Below, piece after piece: positions 1 through 13,200 of a stretch of 64,000 nt of DNA (position 1 is its first letter; every line of letters starts with the position of its first letter). The position numbers and the translations under genes are program-made. The notes under the pieces were generated by a model. It was given only the letters and a program-made list of their open reading frames with translations, was not told where the DNA came from and made no database searches. The stretch covers positions 3,410,001 through 3,474,000 of the forward strand of contig JBBMOL010000038.1 of NCBI GenBank assembly GCA_037954665.1, given 5' to 3'. The DNA is from Laguncularia racemosa. Its lineage: Eukaryota > Streptophyta > Magnoliopsida > Myrtales > Combretaceae.

Positions 1-490
1 CTCTTGATGCTTATCATAATGCATGACTGGTTTAGTCATCCATTTCTTCATAGCTATTTTTTTCCCCTAAAAAGAATGATAAGCAAACATATATCATTAT
101 TTAGTAAAAACTTTATACCATGCACATTAACAATAAAAATACCTTATGCCAATATTAATACCTCTATTAAGGCTTGCCAAACCTCAGGTTTAGCCTCAAA
201 TAGACATGAGATAAGACTTCATGCAAAATTGCTTAAATTGTTGAAGAGATCAAACACTTCATGAAAATTAGGCTTGATAGTCTTCAATCATCTATTATTA
301 ATCTTTTCCTTGTCAATGGCTGCAATTTTTAGTTTTTAGCGAAGTTCCATCACAACATTGTTGTATGTTGATGAAGTAAATATCCTATATTGCTTATTTT
401 AATTAACCATTTGGTGATAGAAAGCAATAGTAAGGCACTCATCCATTGATTCCGTCCAATGAAGATGGGGCCTTTTTTCCACTATCACAT
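1..490 (-). pseudogene. Myb/SANT-like DNA-binding protein of a PIF/Harbinger transposon (relic, C-terminus near window edge)
   Basis: Reading the minus strand from about 490 to 1 gives a decayed protein that starts HWTESMDECL and continues through a YNNVVMEL block, a KTIKPNFHEVFDL block and an AKPEVWQA block. This order and spacing match the Myb/SANT-like domain protein that PIF/Harbinger elements carry as a second ORF, where it helps the transposase bind DNA and enter the nucleus. At least four in-frame stops interrupt it, so it is dead. It lies downstream of the transposase relic on the same strand, the usual two-gene layout. The last part becomes unrecognisable near position 100. The family call rests on motif order alone. 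Confidence 0.6.
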
Positions 491-869
491 TTAATATCCT
501 CATTCTTGTCATTTTCTTTAGTTTTTTTTTTCTTTAAAGAAAACATAGAAGCATAATAAGATAATATCTATTACTAAATTTATGAAGATTACTCTTACAT
601 GCTACAATAATAATAAACTAAATATAGAAGTACAATAAGTGACATCTATAACCAAATCAAGTGATGTTACATTATAAAAGGAAATAAAAAAGAACTTGAT
701 ATAATAGAGAAAATTAAATAGTTAAAATATCTCCTACAAACTATATTTCCATTTCAAAAACATAAAGATGCACATCTTACTTATCTATTACATAATCGTT
801 TCACATTTATGTTGTAATGTTATCTCTTAAAATTTCTCCCAATCTAGTATCAGTTGTATCTTTATCCTA

Positions 870-2170
870 TATGTGACTATGATCCTCCATTTTAGTGTTT
901 AAAAGTTGATGATCAACTTTGGATATAAGTGCCTTATCCAAATTAACACCCATTAGAAAGTTATATAATATGCAACATGCTAAAATGATGTTGCAATGTG
1001 TTTCAAACCTATAATGCTTCTCCATAGCACTCAATATAATTGAAAATCATTTTTTAAGTATACCAAATGCTCTTTCAATAACGTTGTGGAATAATGAATG
1101 TCAATGATTAAATAGCTTGCAAGGATTCTTTGGTGCACGCGTTAAATACTTCTTAAGGTGATATCGTATGCCTCTATAAGGAGGTATTAGTTCACTTTTT
1201 AATCATATAGCTGACATCAATAAGATAATATTTTCTTGTTAAATAAAATATGTTAATCTATGAAAATGTTTGAATTGAAACCCACTTATGTAGTTAATAA
1301 CTTTACCTTAAGGTATTTTCAAGTTATCTTCTATAGAAAAAGCATTCTTTATTGTTTTAGAATTTGCGACGAAACTCTCCCACCCAAGTAATATATATGT
1401 AAATCTTAGGTCAAAAGAATGGGTAGCTAGTACATTTTGTGTTAGACATTCTTTCCTACCACAAAATCTTGATACCTTAGAATTAAATATGTTCACAAAA
1501 ACATTTGCTCCATCAATTGCACCAACATAATTTGGATACATTAATGAAAAAGAAGTACATAAAAGTACAAAAAAACTTTAATTTTTATAATAATAAAAGA
1601 GTTGATAATTTTTTTACCTTAAAATAAGTATAAAATCTACGGTTGTTGAGTATTTCTTATGGTACTACCACGCCATCAAGTTGCTTAAGAAATTCGTCTT
1701 CAAAAGAGATTAATGCTTTAAGCATACTATGAAAGTGCTAACTCACAGTTTCATCCAAATGACCAAAAAAAGGAGGACATTATATAGTTCTTGACATTAT
1801 GTGCTAGAATATATAGAAACTTAGCAACTTGTTCTTTAATCGATACCCATTGTGTATCTTTAAGATGACCGCTACTTCTTAACATGCTACATAAGTTTTC
1901 AAAAGCCATAAAACTCATGTGTGTAATGTTTCAACATTTTTTATCATCTCATCATTGCAGCAATAATTCTTGTTGAATTTGATCCCTTTCTAATAATGTG
2001 GTGATCTTAGGTATTGATCTGTTGGCAATATAGGAATGTTGCTGCACCATATACATTCTTTTCACCACATAGCATACTACTTGAGCAGTTGTCATTTCCC
2101 ACATTCTTATCCAACCATCCTCAAGGTCATCATCATAAGTATCGTCTTCCATAAGCTTAAAATTACTCAT
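870..2170 (-). pseudogene. PIF/Harbinger transposase (DDE_Tnp_4-like nuclease), decayed
   Basis: Minus-strand pieces in order resemble a plant Harbinger transposase. An N-terminal part (about 2170-1690) carries DTQWVSIKEQVAKFLYILA and then a SSFFGHLDETVS-HFHSMLKAL block. The central catalytic part (1541-1308) has YPNYVGAIDGANV (first catalytic Asp), a GRKECLTQNVLA stretch and DLRFTYILLGWE (second Asp). The C-terminal part (about 1240-880) has RYHLKKYLTRAPKNPCKLFN, then HNVIERAFGILKK (the final catalytic acidic residue) and NIILACCILYNF. In-frame stops and frame breaks between and within the blocks show it is non-functional. With the Myb/SANT-like relic at 1-490 it makes up a former autonomous element. 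I did not find its terminal inverted repeats. Confidence 0.75.
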
Positions 2171-2194
2171 GTGGCAAAGCCTAAAATCCTAAAC

Positions 2195-2620
2195 TTATGT
2201 AAGATGTTGAACTTTAATATAACAGAAAAATTTTAGGGGGAAAAAAAGAAACACAAGAATAAAATACTTAGCAATGCAAATAACAAGAGTAATAGAACAA
2301 TTTGAAGAATTGAAAGAAGGTAGCACTCCACTAATAACACTATAGTCCATATCTAAGACCTCTAAGTTCCTAAACACACTAATCGATTCACAATTGAAGA
2401 AGCCCCCATTTAGCTAATTATGACTCAAATTAAAAAAAAAAAAACTGTAATGTGTTAGCTAAATTAGAAATAATCTTAGCACCAATACTTAAGCCACTAG
2501 AATAACTATGCCTACTTAAGTCAGCAAACTCAATATTCACCTATCTCAACAATATAACATCAACCCCACCCTTAAGCTAATTATTTTTGAAAAATACCAA
2601 AATTCCAAATAAGGTCAATA
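2195..2620 (-). pseudogene. Leucine-rich-repeat receptor-like fragment
   Basis: The minus strand at 2377-2300 reads FRNLEVLDMDYSVISGVLPSF, which fits the plant-specific LRR consensus (LxxLxLxxNxLSGxLP). Just upstream, separated by stops and an A-run, a further LRR-like stretch appears (a SHNQLNGGF-like block near 2420-2390). The rest of a receptor-like protein (signal peptide, more repeats, transmembrane segment) is not visible. It is most likely a gene fragment captured or broken near the adjacent Harbinger relic. The evidence is one good repeat and one poor one. Confidence 0.4.
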
Positions 2621-2639
2621 AAATTAAGAGGAAAGATTT

Positions 2640-5600
2640 AAAGTCAATTAAGAAAGAATTTAAAAAATTTAGAGCAAAAAATTTTCTAAAATGGCCAATA
2701 TGCTCATGAACTTGATTTATCAAAATTAGCTCTGAAATGGCCTAATGACTCTAAATAAAATTCTAAGACCTTAATTAAGTAAATAAAATCATTAAAGAAT
2801 TATTTTGAGTCAATTATAAAGGAAAAATTGGAGGTTGGAGATTAATTTTGCAAAACAACTATTTTGCCCCTATATTCGATTTATAGTCTTTGAAGTTGGC
2901 TAAAATCACCAAACAACTTAAATTAAAGTTGTTTGAAGTCATTTTAAATTATTGGGAGTGATCTCTTGAAGCTTAGAGACAAATTATCAAAAATGACTAT
3001 TTTTGCCCTTGAAGATTATTTTATTGAAATTGGATTTGAAATTTGCTTAGAAATCCTAAATATAACTCTAAGACCTTAATTGGGTAAATAAAATCAATTA
3101 CAAAATATTTGAAGACAACTAGAAAAGAAAAATTTTAATTCAGAGGTTAATTGAATAAAATGACCAAAATGCCTCTAAGTTTGTTTTCTTGAAGAGTGAA
3201 TATTTAAATTGAGTTTTAAGAGCATTTTTGGGAAATGAAAAGCAATATATGCTAGCTGGAGTAAGTGGGGAAAAATAATATAAAATAGGTTAAATTAAGA
3301 TAACACATATCACTGTAAGTTACAACCTACTAACCCTTATAAACCCATTTACCCTTACCCTTAAACCCTCACTAAACTCTTTTATAAAAACCCATTTTAG
3401 GACAAACCCTCATTTCATTTTTCTAGAAAAATGTCTAAGGTAAATGCTCTTAAAAACTTATTAAGCCTATTATACTTCTTAAACCTCTTAATACCCATTA
3501 AACCCAATACTAATTCAATTGTTATCTTATAAGTTTTAGGTTAAGAATCAAGTGGGATTTCAAGCTATGAGGGGGGCATCTTACACGTGATTTGGGTGTG
3601 AAAGTAAGTAAGAAAATAACTTAATTCAAGTGGATTTTAGTTTGCAAATTGTAAGTCTAAGTAGTGTATGATGTTTATTGTAAAAGGAATCAATTGGGAG
3701 TTTGGGAAAAATATCATTTTGGAAATGGGTAAGCACGGTTTAGAAAAAGTTTAGGTATTTTTGGATCTCTAGTAAGGTAAGTTCAAAATCTTGTTTAAGT
3801 TGATGGTTTATAATAGTTATAAGTACTGGAATATGAGGATTTGATGATTTCTTGAACATTGATAGTGTATTGTAAAACCCATTAGTGCCATCTATATTAA
3901 GTGTTCTTAAGTATTATTTGATGATTTAAGAGTTGATCTAGGATATAATGTGCTATATGTGTTGTTGGGTGTTTGATTGAATGATAGGAATGAAAGATAA
4001 TGTATGATGATTAAAGATATATAATGGGTTGTTAGAAGTAGTTGCAACCACCACTATGAAGATGGAATTGAGGCTTAAATTGTCTTGTTGAATTTGATTT
4101 AAATATTGGGTAATGATAAATTGATGATTGGAGTATGAATATGTGATGTATGGAGTGATCTTGATGATTAATTAGTAGATATGGCATATAGAATGTTGGA
4201 ATTAGGTAGTATGATTGAATTAGTAAATGAATGAGTTGATTAATTGTTAATTTATGAATTTCTAGTAGATTGCTATATTCTTAAAGTGTTAAATTTGATG
4301 AAAATTGAAATCACTTAACATTTATTAAGTTTGGTGAAGTTTAGGGATAAATTGGATTGATTTTGAATATTGTAATGTGAAAATTTTTGTGTGATTTTGC
4401 AAAATATTAAATCTTGAAAAATATGATAAATTATGTTCATTTTTTTTTTTGTAAATTTGGTAAAATCATGCTTTAATTGTGAATAGAAGTTAAATTTGAT
4501 ATGAAATAAGGCTTCAAAGTGATAGTGTATTGAAAATAGACTAATGGAATGGATAAAATTTTAATTGGGGCATACTTTATCCCAATTCACTGTTTTGATG
4601 GTATTTTGAGCTTGAAAATGAAAAATAAGTGATGTATTAGACACTAGGAAGGAGTAGGACCAAAGGAGCTTTGGTTTGAAGTGATTTGAATTTAAATTAA
4701 ATAAGTTACGGGTTCCTAAAGTTGAAAATTCGTAATTAAAATTGGTTTGATAGTTCGAGGGCTATAAAATTGAATAAAGTCATGGTCTTTTTGATAAAAT
4801 AGGTAGTAGAAATGATAAGGAAACAAATGACTTTGGTTTCACCTAATTTGAGCTTAAATTGAGTAAGTCGTAACTCTTTAAAGTTAACGCCTGAATTTGT
4901 GATGAGTTAAGATTGAATTGGGTAATGGTTTGATTAAATTGGGGCAAGGTCGACCCAACCATAAGTCGATTCAACCAAAATAGGCCCAAGGACTACTCTC
5001 TTACCCTCCTTAGGTGACTCATAAAATTAAACATAATTTGTTTAAATGGACTTGATTAACTAAACTATTTTGATTGGGTTAAAATAAAATTTGACATGAT
5101 AATATAGACTTAATAACTTAAATGGGCTCAAGACCCAAATTTAAAATATAATTGGGCTTATTTTCTTTCTAAGATTTATACCTTAAATAGGCTTTAACAT
5201 GATGAATAACTCAATGGGACCTCAAATCAATTCAAGACCCGAATTGAATTAATTAATTAAAATTAGGTCTAAAAAATAAAATAGGCTTACCTAATTTCAA
5301 TGAAACTTAAATAGGCTTAAGACCTAAGCATGCCTGGCCTCATTAAGCTCTAGGGTCTATATCCTAAATGGGCATAACAAACACATTAAATTTAATTAGG
5401 TTTTAAATCCATTAAGGCTCTAAATTAGTTAAAGGCCTAAAATGGAATTATAATGAGACTTAATAAATCAATGGGGTTTATGATGCAACTAATGGGAATA
5501 AGTAAACACAATAGGCCCAGGTCAATTTAAAATAGATAGAATTAATCTCATTTGATTTATTGGGCTTAGGAAGCAACTAATGGGACTAAGTAAACACAAT

Positions 5601-6690
5601 AAGCCTAGGTCAATTTAAAATAGATAGAATTAATCTAATTTAACTTAAATTGTAATTAGTAAATCCAACTTTTTCTTTGTGTACTTTACTTAATAAAGTA
5701 TCTATATAGAGAAAATGATAAAAGCAAGAAAGTTGACATATCCTAAAATTGTTTTCATATTCGTTGTTAGAAAATTTCTTCAAAAATGAGAAGATAAAGA
5801 AATTATAATTAAATTAGGCTATACATTTTTAAGAATCAAAATTAAGGTAAATGAATAGTACTTTATGAGGTAATAGTATAAAACACCACAAGATATTTGT
5901 AGTAAAAATTCTTAAATAGAGGTTTTTTAAACTTTAGATAGGGATATATATTTGACAAAAAAAAAAAAAAACAAGTAAACAAGGTTACCCAAGCCATGGC
6001 TTCCCATTTCCTTAATTATACCTTAGAGGAGAATCAATATGTTACCAACATAAGTTGAATTTGATAAGGTGTTAAAAGAAGCCAAAAGACAAGAATCCTA
6101 TTACCATTTATTTGTTTAAATTAATAGTTAGTATAGAAATTCATTGTGAATGTCAAGTTGTTAGTTTAAGACAATATAAAATTAAAATAAAAGTAACTTT
6201 TCTTCATTTAGACAAAACTGAAAAGTTATTTATAGATATGTTCTAAGTTATGAAAAACAATTGAGAAATAATAAAAAATTATGTAGGTAAAAAATTGACT
6301 CTATGGAGATGAGGATAATAAATTAAACTATTTTTATAAAATTTTTAATGTCATATATTTTTGTTGATATATTTTTTATGTGTAAATTATTTAATTGTTT
6401 TCTTTGAAAATTTGATAGAAAACATGATGGATTTGGAAATTACTACTAATAGTGATATCCATTTATGCCATGGTTTAAATTAATTTGATGATGTTTGACT
6501 TATAAGTTTTTAGTTTTGTTATATTTGATGGGATTTTATTAAAATTATTATTTTTATTATAATTTTATACTAATATTTAAAGTCTTATGCTATTAATATT
6601 TTTAAAAATTAATTTTCTTATCATTATTTTTATTTTATATAAATAAATATTTTATAAATTTATTTATAATTTTTTAATTAATAAGTAGAT
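2640..6690. other. AT-rich gene-free stretch, possible non-coding retrotransposon remnant
   Basis: No protein-coding signal was seen in either strand. From about 4900 to 5650 the sequence is rich in degenerate repeats of a GGCCTAA/GGGCTTAA-like word, as is often seen in non-coding parts of old LTR elements. I could not place LTR ends or a primer-binding site, so this origin is only a guess. Confidence 0.3.
5485..5640. repeat. Tandem duplication, 88-bp period
   Basis: A unit beginning GCAACTAATGGGAATAAGTA at 5485 recurs at 5573 (GCAACTAATGGGACTAAGTA). About 68 bases of the second copy align with few substitutions, including the shared GTCAATTTAAAATAGATAGA. The copies differ by point changes, so the duplication is not very recent. 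Confidence 0.85.
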
Positions 6691-6699
6691 CTAATTTGA

Positions 6700-7206
6700 A
6701 TACAAGATATATTTATTAAACGAGTTAGATGGATTTTGATTATCGGTAGCTAAACCAAACCGCTGCTGAGAGAGCAGGGCCACTAAAAAGTTGACCACGT
6801 GTACCAACTTGTTGCATCTTATTATGTTACCCACCGAAACGACGTCGGATAATGCAAGAGACAGGAAATCGAATATCAGCTTCCTTTCTTCAGTCATCTC
6901 TCACCAGCATCAATCAATCAAGTAAACCCATCTCCCGTCTTCTTCAATCCAAATCCCCACTTAAAATTCTCTCTTCATTTTCCCCCTCCCAAGAGCCCTA
7001 ATTTCCCTAAATCGGTCATCTCGATCGATCTCAATTTTCCACTCCCAAAAATTTCCCAAAGGTGTCCGTACAATCACTCTCGTAGTCCGATCGTCAATTC
7101 GTTTGATTCGTTTTTGTTATTGATCTGTATCGTATTACTGATCTCATCCTTTTTTTTTTTTATGGTATGCAGGAGATTTAGGGTTTTTTCATCGGCGTAA
7201 TTAACC
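6700..7206 (+). promoter_or_regulatory. SNF7 promoter and 5' UTR with a probable 5' UTR intron
   Basis: Upstream of the SNF7 start there is a perfect G-box CACGTG (6796-6801) next to a W-box core TTGAC (6791-6795), and an ACGT-type element GACGTC at 6841-6846. No clear TATA box is visible, as is common for housekeeping genes. A leader intron is likely: a donor GTGTCC at 7062 and an acceptor TATGCAG ending at 7172, with a T-run before it. The transcription start is not defined, and the regulatory role of the boxes is inferred from their consensus only. Confidence 0.45.
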
Positions 7207-10200
7207 ATGTTTAACCGTCTATTTGGTAAACCTAAGCAAGAGGCCTCCAATGCCTTAACTACTTTAGACAAGTTAAATGAGGTATATTCAGTCAATTAAG
7301 TTGTTTGATCATTTCAATTATGTTTTTATTGTGATTTGATGGTATTTCTTATTAAAGTTTGGTCCTTTTTTTGGTGCGTACTGGAAGTTATATTTCTTTT
7401 AATTGTTTGTTGTATGGAGATTGAGTTCGGGCCTTTGAGGTTGTTTGTTTTGATGACTAGGAATTGGAAAAATTAGTAGCTTGGTTGATTGAAACTTAAT
7501 GAGTGGTGGGGGGGGGGTGGGTTGGGAAAGTTTGAATCCAGAGGACATTGGAGGATTGGTTTTGAATTGATGATATACAGATGTAGGCTACGCTAGCGTT
7601 GATGACTATAACAAAGTAAATCTGTTCGGGGCCTTGATAGATTGCTAATTCATCTTCTTGGGGACATTTCATCAGCTGCATTTGTTTTTCTTTAAAGCAA
7701 TCTCGACTATGTCATGGTCCTGGTTGGTGTGAAAGAAGAGTCTTTCAGAATCATACTTTTTACTAAACAGGACTAGAAGTTCTTGTTAACTCCTGTTATT
7801 GGATATCCTTTTGTCTTTCTTTCTCGGGATAAGTAAGCTTTGCAGAATTAGCTGTGTGATATGAACTATTTTCATCACTGGCACGTTACGCCAAGATTTT
7901 TTTTTTTTTTTTGGTGGTGATTTAGCGTCATTAGATGCATAGAAATCTTTGATTCCTCTTTTGTATGGCTGGATATTCTCATGACTGGGTAACTCTTAAA
8001 TTTACCTTTTTGTATTGACTTATGTGTTTACTTAATTCTGTAGACGCTTGAAATGCTAGAGAAAAAGGAGAAGGTGCTTATAAAGAAGGCTTCTGCAGAG
8101 GTTGAAAAGGCAAAAGAATTCACTAAAGCAAAAAATAAAAGGGGTATGCCTCGGGGAAAAAAAATTGACTTAGTTTGTTGTTGCCTGTCTCTCCTTTTTG
8201 TTGCAAATGAAGTTCCGCTGGATTTATGCTGGCTTTTGCACTGTGGTTTTGTTCTTTAATCTCAATGTGAGTTTACAATATGTTTCAACACATGAACATG
8301 TATGTTAATGTCTTTACCTTTTGGAGTATTGATGGCAATAACTTTTGTGATTCTACATAATTAATGAAAGCCTTAAGGTTTTCATTGTAATCAATTTAAA
8401 TGAAAATAATAATGGAAGTGGATGTTGTTTTTATTTTTAGCTTAAGCAGTCTGAAACTTACAGGTTGGATAACTATTGAGTATCTGGAGATGCTAGAAAG
8501 CAGGTGTTTCTTGTGCATGATAATAAGAACTTCCTACAGAACAGATTGCATACACAAAATTTCAGTTGTGATTATCTTTCACTTAATTACTTAAGTATAG
8601 AAAAATATGCTAAAAAATTTTGGGATTTGAAACAATTTAAATGATTGAACTGGAGGAAATTTTGGTTTTCTTTCCTTTTTACCTCCTTTGTATTATTCTT
8701 TTTTTTTTTTTTTTTAAATTTAAGGATCTCTTTTGCATTTTTTTCAATCTTACATTTATTTAATAGTGGAACTTTCAATCTTACATTATCATCCTCTTAT
8801 TAATGTGTTACTGCTTCTAGATTCCTTTTCTATTGTCCAACTTTTACTAAATACAGGTCATCTTTTTTACATTACTAACTGCATCGATGTTTTTATTTAC
8901 TTGATGTTGACTGCCTACTAAAAAACAAAAGATATACCTGCATGATATGAGGTTATTGTAGTTCTCTTATTGAGCATGGGATTACTTTAAATGGATTTAT
9001 CCCAATTGAAAAAAAAAAAAAAAAATTCAAATGGGAAGTGGGATAATATATATATATATATTATATTAAATGTTTTTAAAGTAATGCCAATGAATCTGTC
9101 CCTTTTTCTCCTTTCTCTTACTCTCATTTTTTTTTTCTTGGGTGGGGGTTTGGTGTTGTGGTGAGGGAGTAAAGGGGTATAGCTGCAGTATGACCAACTA
9201 CCTTTGAGTACGTAATTCAGTACCAAGTAGTGTCCTTCTTGTGATTTGGATCTAAGACCTTATACAAGCTGTCATGAGAAGGTATTGGGCCTTAACCACT
9301 AGATTCTTTTCTCCATAATGGTTAATACATATTTTGTTGTGATATGCAAGCTTCTCCTGCTTGGCCATGGGTTAGCAATTAGTTGAAAACGACCCTTGAT
9401 TCTCCAAATATGTGATTATTGTGGGCTTTCCCTTGTAGGAGAGCATTAAGCAATGGTCATGGGATTTGCTGGTTTTTAATCACCATAGCAATCTAGTTCG
9501 TAAGAAGTAAAAATTATGTTGAACTTGGGAGTGTCTTGTGCCTTAACCACTAGGCTTTTTTCTTGTTCATAGCTGATAAACATTTTCTTGCGACTTGCAA
9601 GCTTCTCCAACTTGGCCATTGGCTAACACCATTTTCATTGAAATCAATGACCCTTGTATGTCCAAATATGGGATGATTTTGTGCTTCTCCTATTAGGAGA
9701 GCATTAAGCAATGGCCATGGGATTTGCATGTATTTAATCAACATAGCAATCTAGATTGTAAGAAGTAAAAATTATGTTGAATTGCACAAATGAATGAAGC
9801 AGGCAAGAGCAATTATACAATCGACAAGGAAATTGTGAGTCAAGTATATGGTCTAAGGTAGCAGCTCCATGGTTTCTAGGCATATATATTATATGAATAT
9901 TATTGGGAAATTTACCCTAAGAGGAAACCTTTTTTCTTATTAAGTCATTTTGGCCCTGTGTTAGTGAGTGTTAGTGCCCTTTTAAATGGTGTAATTTGTT
10001 GTTGGAGCTGAAGCTGGGGTTTTTGTTGAGGTTTGCGTATTCTGGTGATGAGGGTCAAAGTTTGGACTGGGGGATGAAATGTCTCTGGAGTTGAGCAAAA
10101 GAATATATTGGCCCGTGGCTATATGCTAACCTTAGTTTATCGTCAATTAACTATAATAATGAAGACTTTGGAGGAAAGAGATCTAACAGAGTTTTTTTTT

Positions 10201-13200
10201 TGTTTTCTACTGGTGGTATTAGCAGATTAGGCATCCCAAAGCTTCTGGTCTGTAATACTAGAGCTGGCCAGAAGGAATGTTTGATCATTGAATATATTTT
10301 GCTGGTGGATGTGAATCTTTCCCTACTTGAACACGTGCAGAGTATTTAAACCTGTTGCCTTTCAGTGGATCAACTGTAATTGTATGTCAACTGTTGTTAT
10401 ATAAAGTCCAATTTGTACAATCCCATTGTTTTGTCAGACAGAATGCTGAAGTTTCCTGTTTTCCTTTCTGTGAAATTCAGAGTTTCAGCTTTGTTTTGTA
10501 TCTGTAGTGTTGAAATGTAAATAAAATGCATGCTTCATCTACATTTTAGAAACTTTTGGATAAGTTGTTTGGTGTTCTATTGCAATTTTCACATGCTACT
10601 AGAGTTGGAGGATCCAAGTTTCCTGTCCTGCCCTCATTTGATTTCATTTTAAATCATAAGTTTTAGTTTAGGATTTCATTATGTGTTGTCACCTGTCAAG
10701 GGGAATATTACTGTGGTCACTAATATTCCTGTCATAATCATGTGAGAGAGTATGTTAATTGCAAAGCCTGGAACATGCACCAGGGCCTTCCCCTCCATTG
10801 ACTCCCTACTCCATTCTAGTGAGATTCACCAATCACTTGCATTAATTATTGATATATGTTGATGAATAAATCTTTCATTCACTTATTTTTATTTCTTATC
10901 TACTGCATGGTTCAAGAAATATAGAAATATTTCACTGGAGTTGTCATAAAAAAGAAAAAAATTACAAATTGATTTTCCATGAAAGATGAGATTCTCTTTG
11001 AATCTTTCCAGCTTTTTTATCTCCTCAGAAGTTAATGTGGGTGAATAAAATTTAAGCAAAAAGGACTATTATGAATTCCTGTGGAAAAATATTATTTTCT
11101 GAGATGGAACTAACGGTGTGAATTTATAAAACACAATAGAAATGGTTTTTAAAAAGTTGATGCTAAAACGCTAACTGCACATTTTGTTCCAATTAAGTTA
11201 TTGTATTAATAGTTTAAATTACTGCAGAGGTGTGCTCTAATGCACGGATGAGCCCTTGTATTTTTCATGATTGTGTAAGTGGCTTTTTACGAATTTATTT
11301 GTTCAATATTGCCTTTTAATTACCGAAAATTTGAAAAATTACCGAAAAAAATATTGCCTTTTAAAATTGATAAATATCCAGCCCCAAAAGAAAAAAAATG
11401 ATGAATAATACCTCCCCGGACCCTGAAGGAGGCTAACCGGCCTCCACCTAGCAACGGCCACCCACCTGCATCGGCACAAGCGCCTCCGGCTGGTAGAACA
11501 TATGCACAAGCATGCAGCTCCAAGGCGTCGGATAGCTCACCGGTTTTTACCTTGCAATATATGCCGCCAGCCGCCAAGGGCCCTTCCCCAACAGTGCACA
11601 TACCTAAGGCAGTTGGGGACTTGGGCGCGACCTTCTGGAACAATACTCTCGTGGGCTATTTCCTTGGCCGCAAACTGCCATACTCCTTGGTCCGGTCCCT
11701 TGCCTTCAAACTCTGGAAGGATTTTGGCCTCGTGGATGTAATAGGCAGTTCGGAGGGATTTTTCTACTTCCAGTTTAGTGAGGAGAGTGATACCACTTTG
11801 GTCTTGGAGAAAACATGGCATTTTGCCCAACGTTTCCTTATTTTGCAGAAATGGCGGAAGGGTATGCCACTAGACAAGGCACAACCCACCAACGTCCCAG
11901 TGTGGGCTATTTTCTCGCGAGTTCCATGCGAGTACCTAGGGGCGGAAGGTTTGAGCCACATTGTCAGTGGCGTGGGAGTGCCACTCAAGGCTGATGCACC
12001 AACGGCTAGGAGGCAACGTGCCAACCACGCGAGGGTGCTGGTGGAACTTGATGCCCGTGAGGATCTAGTCACCCAAGTAAGGGTGGAGTGCGAGAATGGT
12101 GTGGCTGCGGAAGTAAAGGTGGAATACCAATGGTTGCCTCCGCGTTGCGCGACATGCAAAGTGTTTGGACACAAATGCCAATCTGTGCCGATCACTCAAA
12201 GGCAGGGGGGAGCAGCAATGGGGGCGGGGAGCAGCCCGGTCGCCTCGTGTGCAGATGCTGGTCAGCAGGAGTTGCGGTGTGAGGAGAAGGACAGGCCAGC
12301 GTCATGCATTGAAAGCCAACCCCTCCCCACTAGTGCCCCACGCCCGACATTTTCAAAGTCTAAAACAGTAGCTAGAGGAGGGGCATCACATGGTGGGCAC
12401 GAGATGCCAACAGAGGTAACAAGCACTGCCAAGGTGCCTGTAGACGTCCCCAGAAATCAAAGGAGTACTGTGGTTGAGCGGATGGAGGTGGACAGCGGCT
12501 ATCCGGTGCCTAGCGTGAAGCCTGCAACAGTCCTGGAGGCAAAAAAGAAGCCTCTGGCAACAGCTGCGATTCCATCATCTCTTAGCCATGTCACGAATAT
12601 GCCAATGATTGATCAAGGAGGAGATGCAGCAGACGGGGATGTTGATTTTGAGAACACCCCACTAAACAAATTATTGGTCTAGATGAACCAAAGCTCGGGA
12701 TCTCAACCCATGGTCAACAGAAGCTCTAGCTCCTCTAGCCGCAGGAAGAAGAAACAACGCAAGAGGAGTCGGAACTTCACCTAATTTGTATCGCCTCACG
12801 CATCCATGTCAGTGGCAACATGGAATGTAAGGGGTCTAAATGACCTTATAAAATTTTCGGAGGTTAAGAGGTTGTGTGCTACGCATAGCATCACTTTGAT
12901 TGGCCTATTGGAAGCCAAAGTCAGCGCAGCGAATGAGGAGTCCGTCAAGAGTAGATTGGGTCCGAATTGGCAAGTATGGGTTAACTCCATGGCATGAAAG
13001 CGCATTTGGATAGCATGGCAACCTAGGGAGTGGCACATTTGTGTGGAAAAGGAACACACACAATTTCTACATTGTACCATTACCAACTTGAGAGTGAATA
13101 GCATTATGGCCCTTACGTTTGTCTATGGATCCAATAATGATAGAGAACGCAAGGACCTATGGTTGAACCTCTAGGGGTTAGCTCAGGCTGTCGGTGATAG

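Noticed and set aside
6691..6897. Minus-strand frame of 68 codons suggesting a bidirectional promoter partner of SNF7
   Set aside because: No recognisable protein, and the frame overlaps the SNF7 promoter boxes; chance is enough.
11764..12195. 143-codon minus-strand frame opposite LINE ORF1
   Set aside because: Antisense shadow of the ORF1 coding frame.
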